Shown here: positions 51,840 to 62,221 of the stretch, piece after piece
How the letters are laid out: each line of letters starts with the position of its first letter
Numbering within the stretch: position 1 is the stretch's first letter
NCBI RefSeq assembly: GCF_020535245.1
Contig: NZ_CP084910.1
Coordinates: 2,208,501 to 2,272,500, forward strand
Reading direction: 5' to 3'
Source: Asticcacaulis sp. AND118
GTDB lineage: Bacteria; Pseudomonadota; Alphaproteobacteria; Caulobacterales; Caulobacteraceae
Length of the DNA: 64,000 nt
Made by a program: the position numbers and the translations under genes
The notes under the pieces: generated by a model
The model's input: the letters and a program-made list of their open reading frames with translations, nothing else
Told to the model about the DNA's origin: nothing
Database searches by the model: none

Positions 51840-52640
51840 TCAGGCGGCCGTGGACGGACGGCGGTCCTCGATCTTCATGAAGGCCGCCAGGCTGACGACC
51901 GCCGGACGGATCTGGTTCAGGTCCGGCCATTCCTCGCGCAACTGGGTCAGGATGACGCGCACGTCGTTCTGAAACTCGGCGCTGGCCACTTCGCGGCACG
52001 CCGGGACCAGCACCTCAAGTTGCGCATACATGGCGCGGCGGGCCTGGGTCGGGTCGGAATTATACTGCTCGAACGCCGCTTTCATGATGCGCACGGCCTG
52101 TTCGATATGGGCGGTCTTCTGGTCCTGATTGTCGGAGGCGCGCTTGCGCGGTCCGCTGTAGTCGCCGGAGTTGAAACGGCGGCGATCCGGACCGACATAG
52201 CCCACGGCCTCGATCCACGGACGCGATTTTAGCGCCACGTGCTCGACGCGCTTTTGCAGATCTCCCCAGGTAAAGGGCTTGCGCATGAACTCGTCCGCAC
52301 CCGAATCGCGAATCTCGTTGAGCAGGCTCATGGTGATTTCGGAGGCGATGGTGATCACCGGGGCCTTACGGCAGGGCGAGTTGGAGCGGCGCAGGCCTTT
52401 GGTGAAGGTCAGGGCGTCGCATTCAGGCATCTGATGCGAGCAGACGACCAGCGAATAGAGCACGCCTGAGGTCTTATCGAGGGCTTCTTCGTGGTCGCGA
52501 TAGTGGGTGATCTGTTCCGCACCCAACATGCGCAGCATGTCAGAAAGCATGCGGGCGTAGTTGGGATTCGCCTCCACAAGCAGGACCTGCTTGAGGGTTC
52601 CCCTCAGTTTTTGCGCGGTGGCTGGATTCTGACCGTACAC
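51840..52640 (-). CDS. Receiver-domain protein lacking the phospho-acceptor Asp
   Basis: 266 residues; a receiver-like domain at about 15-135. The acidic pair is reduced to Glu23-Ala24 (LLVEANP), the usual phosphorylated Asp is Ser68 (VVCSHQMPECDAL), but the Lys is kept (Lys121 in FMRKPF). A GPDRRRF motif and a helical C-terminal part (EQAVRIMKAAFEQYNSDPTQ...) follow. It is probably a phosphorylation-independent pseudo-receiver used as a binding module. Start is a GTG at 52640 with AGGAA upstream. Not next to a histidine kinase. Confidence 0.8.
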   Translation of the reverse strand: MYGQNPATAQKLRGTLKQVLLVEANPNYARMLSDMLRMLGAEQITHYRDHEEALDKTSGVLYSLVVCSHQMPECDALTFTKGLRRSNSPCRKAPVITIASEITMSLLNEIRDSGADEFMRKPFTWGDLQKRVEHVALKSRPWIEAVGYVGPDRRRFNSGDYSGPRKRASDNQDQKTAHIEQAVRIMKAAFEQYNSDPTQARRAMYAQLEVLVPACREVASAEFQNDVRVILTQLREEWPDLNQIRPAVVSLAAFMKIEDRRPSTAA

Positions 52641-52728
52641 GCCGTTCCTCTTCGTCTTCAGGCACGACTATAGGTTACAGGAGTAAATACCGGATTTACG
52701 GCAGGTGCGAAAAGAAAATCCTTTTCAT

Positions 52729-52875
52729 CCTCCCCTGCGCCAGCGGGGTCGCCGGTGCGATGGCGATGAGCGCTGCGAAACGACGGAGGGGGCAAAACCA
52801 TCGGTAATGCCCCCTACGTCAGCTCATTTCATTCGCTGCCACCTCCCCCGTACGCTTCGCTACAGGGGAGGAGGT
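52729..52875. repeat. Intergenic mosaic palindrome, family A
   Basis: ATCCTCCCCTGCGCCAGCGG at the left, GACGGAGGGGGC / GCCCCCTACGTC inside, and GCCACCTCCCCCGTACGC...GGGGAGGAGG at the right. It separates the pseudo-receiver gene from the end of purA. Confidence 0.8.
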
Positions 52876-52880
52876 AAATA

Positions 52881-54170
<1,290 letters not shown>

Positions 54171-54327
54171 GTTCTTACTCCGCAGCAAAACGCCGCCGGA
54201 GAGGATTTCGTCCGGATGCGTTACATTCAAAATTCAGGCGGTTGCAGCCTATAAACTTAAAGAACCGGGTTGATAACCCATAAAAGCGTGTGACAGCGAA
54301 TTAAATCAAACCATCATTTTCATACCT

Positions 54328-54512
54328 CCCCAACTCGTTGGGGAGGGGAACCGCACGAGCCTGCTGAAAGCAGGTGAGATGTGGTGGTGGGGGTTCTTAC
54401 TTAAATTCCACGCATGCAGCAGGTGGGCAGATTAGCAAGATACCCCACCACCGCATCTCACTCACTACGTTCGCTCGTGCGGTCCCCCTCCCCGACAAGT
54501 CAGGAGGAATAA
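54328..54512. repeat. Intergenic mosaic palindrome, family C
   Basis: ACCTCCCCAACTCGTTGGGGAGG hairpin (over 20 bases in full), GGAACCGCACGAGCCTGCTG, GTGAGATGTGGTGGTGGGG, then CCCCACCACCGCATCTCACT and GCGGTCCCCCTCCCC. It lies between purA and serC. Confidence 0.8.
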
Positions 54513-54515
54513 AAT

Positions 54516-55673
54516 TTACAGACCCAGTTCGGCCACCGCCGCCGCGTAAGCCCATTCGAGCCACGGCAGCAGGGCCTCGACGTCCTCGGCTTCGACCGTG
54601 CAGCCGCACCACAGACGCAGGCCCGGCGGCGCGGCGCGATACCCGGTCACATCAAAAGCCACGCCTTCCAGTTCCAGCAGGCTGCCGACCTTGGCCGCCA
54701 GACTGGCCTGAACCTCGGCGGGCTGGGCCCGAATGGCCGGATCGACGAATTTCAGGCATACCGATGTGGTCGAGCGCGTCGCCGCGTCGACGGCCACGAA
54801 ATCGATCCACGGCGTCTTCTCGACCCAGTCGAACAGCACGCCCGCCGTTTGGTCGCAGCGCTGGATCAGGCCGTCAAGCCCGCCTTCGCGCTGCGCCCAG
54901 CGCAGGGCGTCGAGATAGTCCTCGATGACCAGAAACGAGAAGGTGTTGATGGCGTCGCCGCCCATGATCGCCGGATCGGCCGTATTGCCCTTTTTCAGGC
55001 GCAGCACCTTGGGGATGGGGCGGCCCGAATCGAAGGTGTTGAGGCGCTCGACGGCCTTCGGCGACAGGATCAGCACGCCGATGCCCGCCTCGCCGCCCAG
55101 CGCCTTCTGGAAGGAGAAGGTGATGACGTCGAGCTTTTCCCACGGCAGGTCCATGCAGAAGGCCGCCGAGGTGGCGTCGCACAGCACCAGCCCTTGATGC
55201 CCGTTCAGGAAATCGCCATCGGGCACCTTTACGCCGGAGGTCGTGCCGTTCCACGGAAAGACCAGATCGGCCTGCGGGTCGATTTTCGACAGGTCGGGCA
55301 GTTCGCCATAGGGTGCCGACAGGACCTCGGCATCAAGCTTGAGGTGCCTGGTCGCGTCATCGGCCCACAACTGACCGAAGTTTTCAAAGGCCAGAAGCTG
55401 CACCTTGCGCGGCCCCAAAAGGTTCCACATGGCGGCTTCGAACGCCCCGGTGTCGGACCCCGGCGTCATGAAAACCTGATAATCGGCAGGGATGCCCAGA
55501 ATCTCGCGCGTCATATCCAGCGCCTGACGGATGCGGCCCACCGTCACCTTCGAGCGGTTGGAACGGCCCAGAGGCGCACCCGACAGGGCTTCCGGCGTCC
55601 AGCCCGGACGCTTGGCCGTCGGCCCCGAAGAGAACCACGGACGTTCGGGAATGGTGGCGGGTTTGGCGCTCAT
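54516..55673 (-). CDS. serC: Phosphoserine aminotransferase
   Basis: 385 residues of the class V aminotransferase family, alphaproteobacterial SerC type; converts 3-phosphohydroxypyruvate to phosphoserine. Motifs: FSSGPTAKRPGW, GAPLGRSNRSKVT, MTPGSDTGAFEAAMWNLLG, PWNGTTSGVKVP, CDATSAAFCMDLPWEKLDVITFSFQKALGGEAG (PLP Lys) and GLRLWCGCTVEAEDV. GAGAGAGGG precedes the ATG. A GC-rich hairpin lies in its leader at 55722-55747. Confidence 0.94.
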   Translation of the reverse strand: MSAKPATIPERPWFSSGPTAKRPGWTPEALSGAPLGRSNRSKVTVGRIRQALDMTREILGIPADYQVFMTPGSDTGAFEAAMWNLLGPRKVQLLAFENFGQLWADDATRHLKLDAEVLSAPYGELPDLSKIDPQADLVFPWNGTTSGVKVPDGDFLNGHQGLVLCDATSAAFCMDLPWEKLDVITFSFQKALGGEAGIGVLILSPKAVERLNTFDSGRPIPKVLRLKKGNTADPAIMGGDAINTFSFLVIEDYLDALRWAQREGGLDGLIQRCDQTAGVLFDWVEKTPWIDFVAVDAATRSTTSVCLKFVDPAIRAQPAEVQASLAAKVGSLLELEGVAFDVTGYRAAPPGLRLWCGCTVEAEDVEALLPWLEWAYAAAVAELGL

Positions 55674-55721
55674 GGACGGCCCTCTCTCAGGGGGTAGAAA
55701 TCTGCGGCGTTTTGCGCTCGA

Positions 55722-55747
55722 ACGCCCGCAAGAGCAAGGGCGGGCGT
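55722..55747 (-). promoter_or_regulatory. Leader hairpin upstream of serC
   Basis: ACGCCCGC (55722-55729) and GCGGGCGT (55740-55747) form a perfect 8-bp stem with a 10-base loop, about 50 bases before the serC start. A serC RNA motif is known in alphaproteobacteria; whether this is it cannot be settled by eye. Confidence 0.35.
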
Positions 55748-55757
55748 CAAAAAAACA

Positions 55758-55795
55758 TGAACCGAGAATGAACCGCGCCGTTCAGGTTCGGTTCG
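55758..55795. promoter_or_regulatory. Cluster of TGAACCG direct and inverted repeats
   Basis: TGAACCG occurs at 55758-55764 and 55769-55775, 11 bases apart, and inverted copies (GGTTCGGTTCG) lie at 55785-55795. The cluster sits between the divergent serC and the small exported protein gene and could be a shared regulator site. Confidence 0.45.
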
Positions 55796-55880
55796 AGTGG
55801 CGGGTTTTATAAAGGTCTCAACGCTGAACAACGGCGTGACACGAAGACATACATATCCAGGCCAAAAAGGAGAGACACAA

Positions 55881-56264
55881 ATGACCAAGTTCAAAACCAT
55901 CGCCGCCGCTGCTGTCGCCATCGCCGGCCTGACCGCCATCACCCCGGCTTTCGCCGCCGGCGCGGGCGACCGTTACGACCGACGCGAAGAGGTCCGCGAT
56001 CACCGCGACAACCGCGTCGATCACCGCATCGACCGTCTGGAAGACCGCCTCGACATGGGCCGCCGCAATGGCCGCCTGACGCGCACCGAGTTCAACCGCC
56101 TGTCGAGCGAGTTGAACGGCATCGAGCGCCTGTCGAACCAGTATGAACGTTCGGGCCGCGGCATCGACAGCCGTGAAATGGCGACCCTCGATTACCGTCT
56201 GGACCGCTTCGAGCAAAAGCTGAGCTGGGAGCGTAACGATCGCGACACCGCCTGGCGTCGCTAA
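55881..56264 (+). CDS. Small secreted charged protein
   Basis: 127 residues: signal peptide (MTKFKTIAAAAVAIAGLTAITPAFA), then an extremely Arg/Asp-rich helix-forming region (DRYDRREEVRDHRDNRVDHRIDRLEDRLD) and a helical part (TRTEFNRLSSELNGIERLSNQYERSGRG). A strong AAGGAGAG precedes the ATG at 55881. Probably a periplasmic coiled-coil protein; I do not know the family's function. Confidence 0.82.
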   Translation: MTKFKTIAAAAVAIAGLTAITPAFAAGAGDRYDRREEVRDHRDNRVDHRIDRLEDRLDMGRRNGRLTRTEFNRLSSELNGIERLSNQYERSGRGIDSREMATLDYRLDRFEQKLSWERNDRDTAWRR

Positions 56265-56318
56265 CCAGCTTCAGGTGCGGGCGATCCTGATCAGATTGCC
56301 CCAACTTGAAGACAGAGA

Positions 56319-56359
56319 GGATGCGTCCCCTCCGTCCCCCATCTCCTGGGGGCGCATCC
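56319..56359 (+). terminator. Hairpin after the small secreted protein gene
   Basis: GGATGCG (56319-56325) pairs with CGCATCC (56353-56359), with CCCCC/GGGGG inside; CTTCTTTTA follows. Likely terminator. Confidence 0.65.
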
Positions 56360-56378
56360 GACCTTCTTTTATATGACC

Positions 56379-57158
56379 CTATAATACCCAGTTGTGCCTG
56401 AGCGGCCCATGCCCGCCGCCCAGATTCGGCGCGGTTATAATCGCCCCCAGCACATAGTCGCGCGCCAGGTCGACGCTGTCGCCCAGAGGCCGCTCTGCCG
56501 TCGCCAGAGTCGCGCAGGCGCTGGCGAGCGTACAGCCCGTCCCGTGCGTATGCCGGGTCTCGATGCGCGCCGAAACGTAGCGCCGCTCGCCCTCTTCCGA
56601 CAACAGCCAGTCGACCACTTCCGCCCCGTCGATATGACCGCCCTTCATCAGCACGGCCTTCGCGCCTAGGCCGAGCAGCGCTTCACCCGCCCGGCGCTGA
56701 GAGGCTTCGTCCACCACCTCGATACCGGTCAGCACCGCCGCTTCCGGCGCGTTGGGCGTCAGAAGCCCTGCCCGCGGGATCAGCAGACGGCGTATGGCGT
56801 CGATGGCTTCGTCCGGCAGCAGCGGATGCCCGCCCTTGGCCACCATCACCGGGTCGACCACGGTGAATACGCCCGCCTTATCGAGCAGGGCCGCCACGGT
56901 TTCGACAACCGGAATTGTCCCCAGCATCCCTGTCTTCACCGCATCGGCGCCGATATCGCTCAGACAGGCCTTGCCCTGCGCCGTGATAAGGGCTTCCGGC
57001 ACCGGCATGACGTCCGTGACGCCCAGCGTGTTCTGCACGGTCAGGGCGGTGATCGCCGTCATGGCATAGCCGCCGAGACAGGTCACGGCCTTCAGATCGG
57101 CCTGAATCCCCGCCCCGCCCGACGGGTCCGAACCGGCAATGATCAGTACGCGGCGCAT
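56379..57158 (-). CDS. thiD: Hydroxymethylpyrimidine/phosphomethylpyrimidine kinase
   Basis: 259 residues of the ribokinase fold: VLIIAGSDPSGGAGIQADLKAV, NTLGVTDV, DIGADAVKTGMLG, VDPVMVAKGG, LTPNAPEAAVLTG, VLMKGGH and RHTHGTGCTLASA (anion hole). It phosphorylates HMP twice for thiamine synthesis. Start ATG 57158 with AGGAG upstream; a TTG two codons earlier is unlikely. Confidence 0.95.
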   Translation of the reverse strand: MRRVLIIAGSDPSGGAGIQADLKAVTCLGGYAMTAITALTVQNTLGVTDVMPVPEALITAQGKACLSDIGADAVKTGMLGTIPVVETVAALLDKAGVFTVVDPVMVAKGGHPLLPDEAIDAIRRLLIPRAGLLTPNAPEAAVLTGIEVVDEASQRRAGEALLGLGAKAVLMKGGHIDGAEVVDWLLSEEGERRYVSARIETRHTHGTGCTLASACATLATAERPLGDSVDLARDYVLGAIITAPNLGGGHGPLRHNWVL

Positions 57159-57237
57159 CGGCAACTCCTAACCTCGAATTGACTTCCCTTAGTCCCCCCG
57201 CACGGTTAAGGAAAGCGCCAACGCAGGAAATCGCTCC

Positions 57238-57477
57238 ATGACTCGCCCGATCGCCGACTACCCCAGCGCCATCGAGACCGGCCTTTACCGCCACTACAAA
57301 GGCAAGGACTATGTGGTCTACGGCAGCGTGACCCACTCCGAAACCGAAGAGGTGCTGGTGTTGTACGCCCCCGTGGTGCCGGCCGACCCGGCGCGCTTGT
57401 GGGTGCGGCCTTTGGCCATGTTCAGCGAATCGGTGGATAGTGACGGCTCAACCCTGCCGCGATTTCGCAAAGTATAG
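57238..57477 (+). CDS. DUF1653 family protein
   Basis: 79 residues with the DUF1653 pattern: GLYRHYKGKDYVVYGSVTHSETEEVLVLYAPV, then LWVRPLAMFSESV. A compact beta-rich fold; function unknown. A family B repeat follows. Confidence 0.88.
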   Translation: MTRPIADYPSAIETGLYRHYKGKDYVVYGSVTHSETEEVLVLYAPVVPADPARLWVRPLAMFSESVDSDGSTLPRFRKV

Positions 57478-57588
57478 CCCCCCTCTCCCTTGAGGGAGAG
57501 GGTTGGGGTGAGGGGGACCATCGAGGTTTCACCTCCCCCTCATCCGGCGCTAACGCGCCACCTTCTCCCTCAAGGGAGAAGGGGAAAG
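57478..57588. repeat. Intergenic mosaic palindrome, family B (full copy)
   Basis: CCCTCTCCCTTGAGGGAGAGGG at the left and CTTCTCCCTCAAGGGAGAAGG at the right (over 20 bases in full), with GGTGAGGGGGA / TCCCCCTCATCC inside. The right hairpin supplies the GGAGAAGGGG Shine-Dalgarno of the gene at 57593. Confidence 0.82.
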
Positions 57589-57592
57589 CAAT

Positions 57593-57955
57593 ATGACGTC
57601 CAAGAAAGACGAGTCACGCTGGAACGAACTGATCCCCGAAGCCTTCGGTGAGGCTTCGGACCCGTTGGTGCGCGTCATGCTGGGCAAGATGCTGATCGTG
57701 CGCCTCAACGAGATCGGTCACAATGACGAGATGCTGAGCTGGGAGCTGGTCGCCGGGCGCGTCATCCGCGCCAGCCGCAACGAAGGTCTGGTGCTGTTGC
57801 TGGTCGGCGGGCGCAAGGACGAAGAGTTCTTCCTGCCGCTGGTGCCCGAAGCCTATACCATGATCGATCCGGGCGACTATGCGCTAAGCTGCGGCACGGT
57901 GATCCGCGATCCGGACTTCCGCGCGGCCTTCGACATCTACGCCCAATCTCATTAA
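57593..57955 (+). CDS. Hypothetical protein
   Basis: 120 residues, acidic, no signal peptide or membrane segment: SRWNELIPEAFGEASDPLVRVMLGKMLIVRLNEIGHNDEMLSWELVAGRVIRAS and a C-terminal MIDPGDYALSCGTVIRDPDFRAAFDIYA. I do not recognise the family. The ATG is preceded by a ribosome binding site within a family B repeat. Its stop codon abuts that of the convergent membrane protein gene. Confidence 0.75.
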   Translation: MTSKKDESRWNELIPEAFGEASDPLVRVMLGKMLIVRLNEIGHNDEMLSWELVAGRVIRASRNEGLVLLLVGGRKDEEFFLPLVPEAYTMIDPGDYALSCGTVIRDPDFRAAFDIYAQSH

Positions 57956-58312
57956 CTACTGAAAGCGCGAGGCGATAAAGCCGGCGTCGTAACCGCCCGC
58001 CTGCGCCAAGGCCGCCACAACCAGAGCCACCGCCCCGAAGCCGAGGATCGGCAGAACGATGGCGACGATCCATTGGAACAGGGTGCGGCTCTGCTGTTCG
58101 ATGACCACCGGGGCGACCGGCTCATCGGGCGGCGCCCATTCATAGGCGGCCACTTCCATCTCGACCGGACCGCTGAGGATCTGCGGCCCGGAATGCTCGA
58201 CTTCCGCCTCGACCTCCTGCGGTGCGTGGCTGAATTTCAGGTTACGCTTTTGCCGGTCGGGCATCACGGTCTTGCTGAACTGAGGCTTTTTCGTCAGTAC
58301 CCGCTTCATCAT
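57956..58312 (-). CDS. Hypothetical single-span membrane protein
   Basis: 118 residues: a basic start (MMKRVLTKKPQFSKTVMPDRQKRNLKF), an acidic Pro-rich middle, and one strong membrane helix near the C-terminus (LFQWIVAIVLPILGFGAVALVVAAL). AGGA precedes the double ATG at 58312. Not recognised. Confidence 0.7.
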   Translation of the reverse strand: MMKRVLTKKPQFSKTVMPDRQKRNLKFSHAPQEVEAEVEHSGPQILSGPVEMEVAAYEWAPPDEPVAPVVIEQQSRTLFQWIVAIVLPILGFGAVALVVAALAQAGGYDAGFIASRFQ

Positions 58313-58493
58313 AATCCTACCGGTCTTCCCCTGCGCACGCCCATCCCGCAGCGCACGATGAAAGGTTAACACCGGACCCGGCGGGGCTGTAAAGCCGTTT
58401 CGCGCGGCTTTAGCCTCATTTTTTGCGCGTAAGAGCGCGAGTGTTACATTTCAAAGACATGTCGCCGTTTCAGGACAAACCGGACTTCGCCCG

Positions 58494-59303
58494 TCAGGCG
58501 AGCGCCGCCCACAACTGCAAGGCCTGACGCATGGCCGCCACGTCGTGCACGCGCACCATACGCGCGCCTTTCCGGGCCGCATAAAGATGAATGGCCAGCG
58601 TGCCGCCGATGCGCTGCGTGGCGTCGGACACCGGCGTGCCTTCGCGTTCTTCCAGCGCCGCGATAAAGCGTTTGCGCGACGCGGCCATCAGCAGCGGAAA
58701 CCCGTGCGAGGCCAGCCGCTCGGTGGCGCGGATAAGCGCCAGATTGTGGTCCAGCGTCTTGCCGAAGCCGATGCCGGGATCGAGCCATATCTTTTCCCGC
58801 GCAACGCCCGCAACCATAGCCGCTTCGGCGCGGGCCAGCAGCCAGGCTTCGACCTCGGCCACCACGTCATCGTAGCGCGGGGCGGCCTGCATGGTGCGCG
58901 GCTCGCCCTGCATGTGCATCAGTATGACCTCCGCGTTCAGTTCGGCGGCAGTGGCGAGGCTGTCGGGCGCATGGGTCAGGGCCGTGACGTCGTTCCAAGT
59001 GGTCGCCCCGGCTGTGAACGCCGCGCGCGCCACTTCGGGCTTGAGCGTGTCGATGCTGAGGGGGCCGTCCCATTCGGCGCGAATGGCTTTGATGACCGGT
59101 ACGACGCGGGCAATCTCATCGGCGGCCGAAACGGGCTCCGCGCCGGGCCGGGTCGACTCGCCGCCGATGTCGAGCACGTCCGCGCCTTCGGCGATCAGGC
59201 GCAGGCCCTGCGCCACCGGATCATAGGCCCCGCCGTCGGAAAACGAGTCCGGCGTGGCGTTGACTATGCCCATGATAAGGGGAAGTTGATAATCGGCTGA
59301 CAT
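58494..59303 (-). CDS. folP: Dihydropteroate synthase
   Basis: 269 residues; joins pterin pyrophosphate and p-aminobenzoate, the target of sulfonamides. TIM-barrel motifs: IMGIVNATPDSFSDGG, ADVLDIGGESTRPGAEPV, LSIDTLKPEVARAA, WNDVTAL, ILMHMQGEPRTMQ, IWLDPGIGFGKTLDHN, LLMAASRKRFI and ARMVRVHDV. Start at ATG 59303. A family A repeat separates it from murB. Confidence 0.96.
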   Translation of the reverse strand: MSADYQLPLIMGIVNATPDSFSDGGAYDPVAQGLRLIAEGADVLDIGGESTRPGAEPVSAADEIARVVPVIKAIRAEWDGPLSIDTLKPEVARAAFTAGATTWNDVTALTHAPDSLATAAELNAEVILMHMQGEPRTMQAAPRYDDVVAEVEAWLLARAEAAMVAGVAREKIWLDPGIGFGKTLDHNLALIRATERLASHGFPLLMAASRKRFIAALEEREGTPVSDATQRIGGTLAIHLYAARKGARMVRVHDVAAMRQALQLWAALA

Positions 59304-59309
59304 TGCGAT

Positions 59310-59480
59310 CTCCCTCCTCCCTACGCAGTGGGGAGGTGGCATTTTGAGCATAAGCGAAAAATGACGGAGGGGGATGACGCCAATATTTCAAAGGCCACGC
59401 CCTTGGTTACGCTCGCGCCGCCCCCCTCCGTCACGCCTTCGGCGCGCCACCTCCCCATGCCTTCGGCACAGGGAGGAGAA
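59310..59480. repeat. Intergenic mosaic palindrome, family A
   Basis: CTCCCTCCTCCCTACGCAGTGG at the left (22 bases; shown shortened elsewhere), GACGGAGGGGG / CCCCCCTCCGTC inside and CCACCTCCCCATGCC...GGGAGGAG at the right. The space between folP and murB is otherwise empty. Confidence 0.75.
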
Positions 59481-60377
59481 TCATTTCCGACCGATGCGCT
59501 TGATTTCCCAGTGCAGGTCGATGCCGAACTTGTCCTTGACCTCGGCGCGCACCGTGTCGCCCAGCCCTTCGAGATCGGCCGCCGTAGCGTCTTCGGCATT
59601 GATCATGAAGTTGGAATGCAGTTCCGAAAACTTGGCCCCGCCGTAGAGCTTGCCGCGCCAGCCCGCCTCATCGACCAACTTCCATGCCGAATGACCTTCA
59701 GGGTTCTTGAAGGTCGAGCCGCCGGTCTTTTCACGGATCGGCTGGGTGGTTTCGCGTCGCGCCGTGATAGCCTCCATGCGCTCGGTCACGGCCTCGACCG
59801 TGTCCGCCGTGCCGCGATAGAGCGCGCCGACATAGATCAGCCCTTCCGGTTCGGAATGGCGGTACGAATAGCCCATGTCCGCAAGGCTCAAGGTCACGCG
59901 CTCGCCCGACCGCGTCAGGGCATAGGCCTCGATCAGCACGTCCTTGGTTTCCGAACCGTAGCACCCGGCGTTCATCACCAGAGCGCCGCCGATGGTGCCC
60001 GGCACGCCGCGATAGAACTCAAGCCCGGCAATGCCGGCCTGCGCCGCGACCTTGGCCACCTGCGCGTCCAGCGCGGCGGCCCCGGCATAGATCTCGTTAT
60101 GGCCGCGCGCTTCGACCTGAGCGAAGGCCCGGCCCAGACGCACGACCACGCCCTCCAGCCCGCCATCACGCACCAGCAGGTTCGAGCCCACGCCGATCGG
60201 CGTCACCGGCACGGCAGGGTCGAGGCCCTTAAGGAAGTCTGACAGATCGGCCTCGTCTTCGGGCAGGAACAGCACATCCGCCGGGCCGCCGACGCGAAAC
60301 CAGGTGAAGGGCGCCAGTTCGGCATTCTTTACGATCTTGCCGCGCACGGCGGGAAGATTGTCAGTCCAGGAGGTCAT
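59481..60377 (-). CDS. murB: UDP-N-acetylenolpyruvoylglucosamine reductase
   Basis: 298 residues; reduces UDP-GlcNAc-enolpyruvate to UDP-MurNAc with FAD and NADPH. Motifs: [81 protein letters not shown] (catalytic Ser), [11 protein letters not shown]. The ATG overlaps the murC TGA by four bases. Type I MurB layout. Confidence 0.96.
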   Translation of the reverse strand: MTSWTDNLPAVRGKIVKNAELAPFTWFRVGGPADVLFLPEDEADLSDFLKGLDPAVPVTPIGVGSNLLVRDGGLEGVVVRLGRAFAQVEARGHNEIYAGAAALDAQVAKVAAQAGIAGLEFYRGVPGTIGGALVMNAGCYGSETKDVLIEAYALTRSGERVTLSLADMGYSYRHSEPEGLIYVGALYRGTADTVEAVTERMEAITARRETTQPIREKTGGSTFKNPEGHSAWKLVDEAGWRGKLYGGAKFSELHSNFMINAEDATAADLEGLGDTVRAEVKDKFGIDLHWEIKRIGRK

Positions 60378-61804
60378 TCCGCAGCCAGCCCTTCCAACTG
60401 CGTCGGCAGCGCATAGGCCCATTGCGTGATGTCGCCGGCGCCGAGGCAGACCACGATATCGCCGTCCTTCGCCTCAGCAGCGACGAGGCCAGCCAAAGCT
60501 GCCGGGTTGTCCAGCCCCACGGCATTGCGGTGGCCGTGACGATGCAGGGCGGCGACCAGATCGTCCTTGCTGACGCCTTCGATCGGTTGCTCGCCCGCCG
60601 AATAGACGTCGGCGACGATCACCTTGTCGGCGTCGTGGAAGCAGGTCGAAAACTCGGTCATCAGGTCGCGCAGGCGGGTATAGCGGTGCGGCTGAACCAC
60701 GGCGATGACGCGGCCTTGCGAGACCTGACGCGCGGCCTTGAGCACGGCGGCGATTTCGACCGGGTGGTGACCGTAATCGTCGATGATGCGCACGCCATTG
60801 ACGATACCCGTGGTGGTGAAGCGGCGCTTGACGCCGCCGAACGCACCCAGCCCCTTGCGCACATCCGCCTCGCTGACACCCAGTTCGCGGGCGATGGCGA
60901 TGGCAGCCGTGGCGTTCGACACGTTGTGGTTGCCGGTCATGGGCAGTTTAAGACCGGCCCAGGTAAAGGGCTCGACACCCACCGGAGAGAAGACCACGTC
61001 GAAGGTCGCGCCTTCGGGCCCGAAGTCGATATGGGTGCAACGGACCTCGGCCTGCGGCGAGACGCCATAGGGGATCAAACGGCGATTCTCGACCTTGGCG
61101 GTCAGGGCCAGGACTTCCGGATGATCGACGCAGACGGCGGCGAAACCGTAGAAAGGGATGTTCTCGACGAAATCGACAAAACCCTTCTTCACCGCTTCAA
61201 AATCGCCCCAGTGATCGAGGTGCTCGGCGTCGATATTGGTGACGATGGCCAGCGTCGATTTCAGGCGCAGGAAGGAACCGTCAGACTCGTCGGCCTCGAC
61301 CACGATCCAGTCGCCGTCGCCGACCTTGGCATTGGTGCCGTAGGCGTTGATGATGCCGCCATTGACCACGGTGGGATCGAGGCCGCCGGCGTCGAGCAGC
61401 GCCGCCACCATCGAGGTCGTCGTCGTCTTGCCGTGCGTGCCGCCGACCGCGATGGAGAATTGAAGGCGCATCAGTTCGGCCAGCATCTCGGCGCGACGCA
61501 CCAGCGGGATGCGGCGCGAACGGGCGGCCACCATTTCCGGATTGTCTGGCTTGACCGCCGTCGAATAGACCAGCGCCGAGACGTCGTCACTGACGTGGGC
61601 GGCGTCGTGGCCGATGAAGATGGTCGCGCCCAGCTTCTGCAGGCGCTCGGTATTGGCCGAGGCCTTGGCGTCCGAGCCCTGCACCTTATAGCCGATCTTG
61701 ATCATGATCTCGGCAATGCCGCTCATGCCGATGCCGCCAATGCCGACGAAGTGCACGGGCCCGAGGTCGAAGGGCGTGGGGCGAAGCTTGGCAGGTGAAA
61801 TCAT
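60374..61804 (-). CDS. murC: UDP-N-acetylmuramate--L-alanine ligase
   Basis: 476 residues; adds L-Ala to UDP-MurNAc. N-terminal [22 protein letters not shown] loop [47 protein letters not shown] and [13 protein letters not shown]. Coupled to murB downstream. murG lies further upstream, but a toxin-antitoxin pair and a permease gene now stand between murG and murC. Confidence 0.97.
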   Translation of the reverse strand: MISPAKLRPTPFDLGPVHFVGIGGIGMSGIAEIMIKIGYKVQGSDAKASANTERLQKLGATIFIGHDAAHVSDDVSALVYSTAVKPDNPEMVAARSRRIPLVRRAEMLAELMRLQFSIAVGGTHGKTTTTSMVAALLDAGGLDPTVVNGGIINAYGTNAKVGDGDWIVVEADESDGSFLRLKSTLAIVTNIDAEHLDHWGDFEAVKKGFVDFVENIPFYGFAAVCVDHPEVLALTAKVENRRLIPYGVSPQAEVRCTHIDFGPEGATFDVVFSPVGVEPFTWAGLKLPMTGNHNVSNATAAIAIARELGVSEADVRKGLGAFGGVKRRFTTTGIVNGVRIIDDYGHHPVEIAAVLKAARQVSQGRVIAVVQPHRYTRLRDLMTEFSTCFHDADKVIVADVYSAGEQPIEGVSKDDLVAALHRHGHRNAVGLDNPAALAGLVAAEAKDGDIVVCLGAGDITQWAYALPTQLEGLAAE

Positions 61805-61957
61805 GGAGGCGTGGACTCAACGGCAAAAGGAAAGTGTTCTGCTTTAGAACACCGTGGCAGAGGTGTCACGGAGGATTTTTCAGCTACCGTCGCGTCGGAT
61901 CAGATAGGAACAGATCGGATTTGATGCTATTGTGAGCGGAAAATGCAGGAGCATCCC

Positions 61958-62221
61958 ATGGCCAAGTTTTCCATCTCCATGACCGACCGCATGGCTGAAA
62001 CCGTTCAACGCCGCGTCGAAGCCGGCGACTATAACAATGTCAGCGAATATTTCCGCGATCTGGTGCGCCGGGACGAGGAAAAGCAGGCCGCCGAAGACCG
62101 CCTGCGCGACATGCTGGACAAGGCGGAAGCGAGCGGGTTCAGTGAGACAACCTTTGATGAGATCTGGAACGAAGCCGAAGAACGCTACCTGAAACGTCAG
62201 GAAGCGAAAAAGCATGGCTGA
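61958..62221 (+). CDS. parD: ParD family antitoxin
   Basis: 87 residues: AKFSISMTDRMAETVQRRVEAGDYNNVSEYFRDLVRRDEEKQAAEDRLRDML, the ParD ribbon-helix-helix signature, then the acidic toxin-binding tail (ETTFDEIWNEAEERYLKRQ). AGGAG lies six bases before ATG 61958. It overlaps parE by eight bases. It should repress its own promoter in the 150-base gap upstream. Confidence 0.92.
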   Translation: MAKFSISMTDRMAETVQRRVEAGDYNNVSEYFRDLVRRDEEKQAAEDRLRDMLDKAEASGFSETTFDEIWNEAEERYLKRQEAKKHG

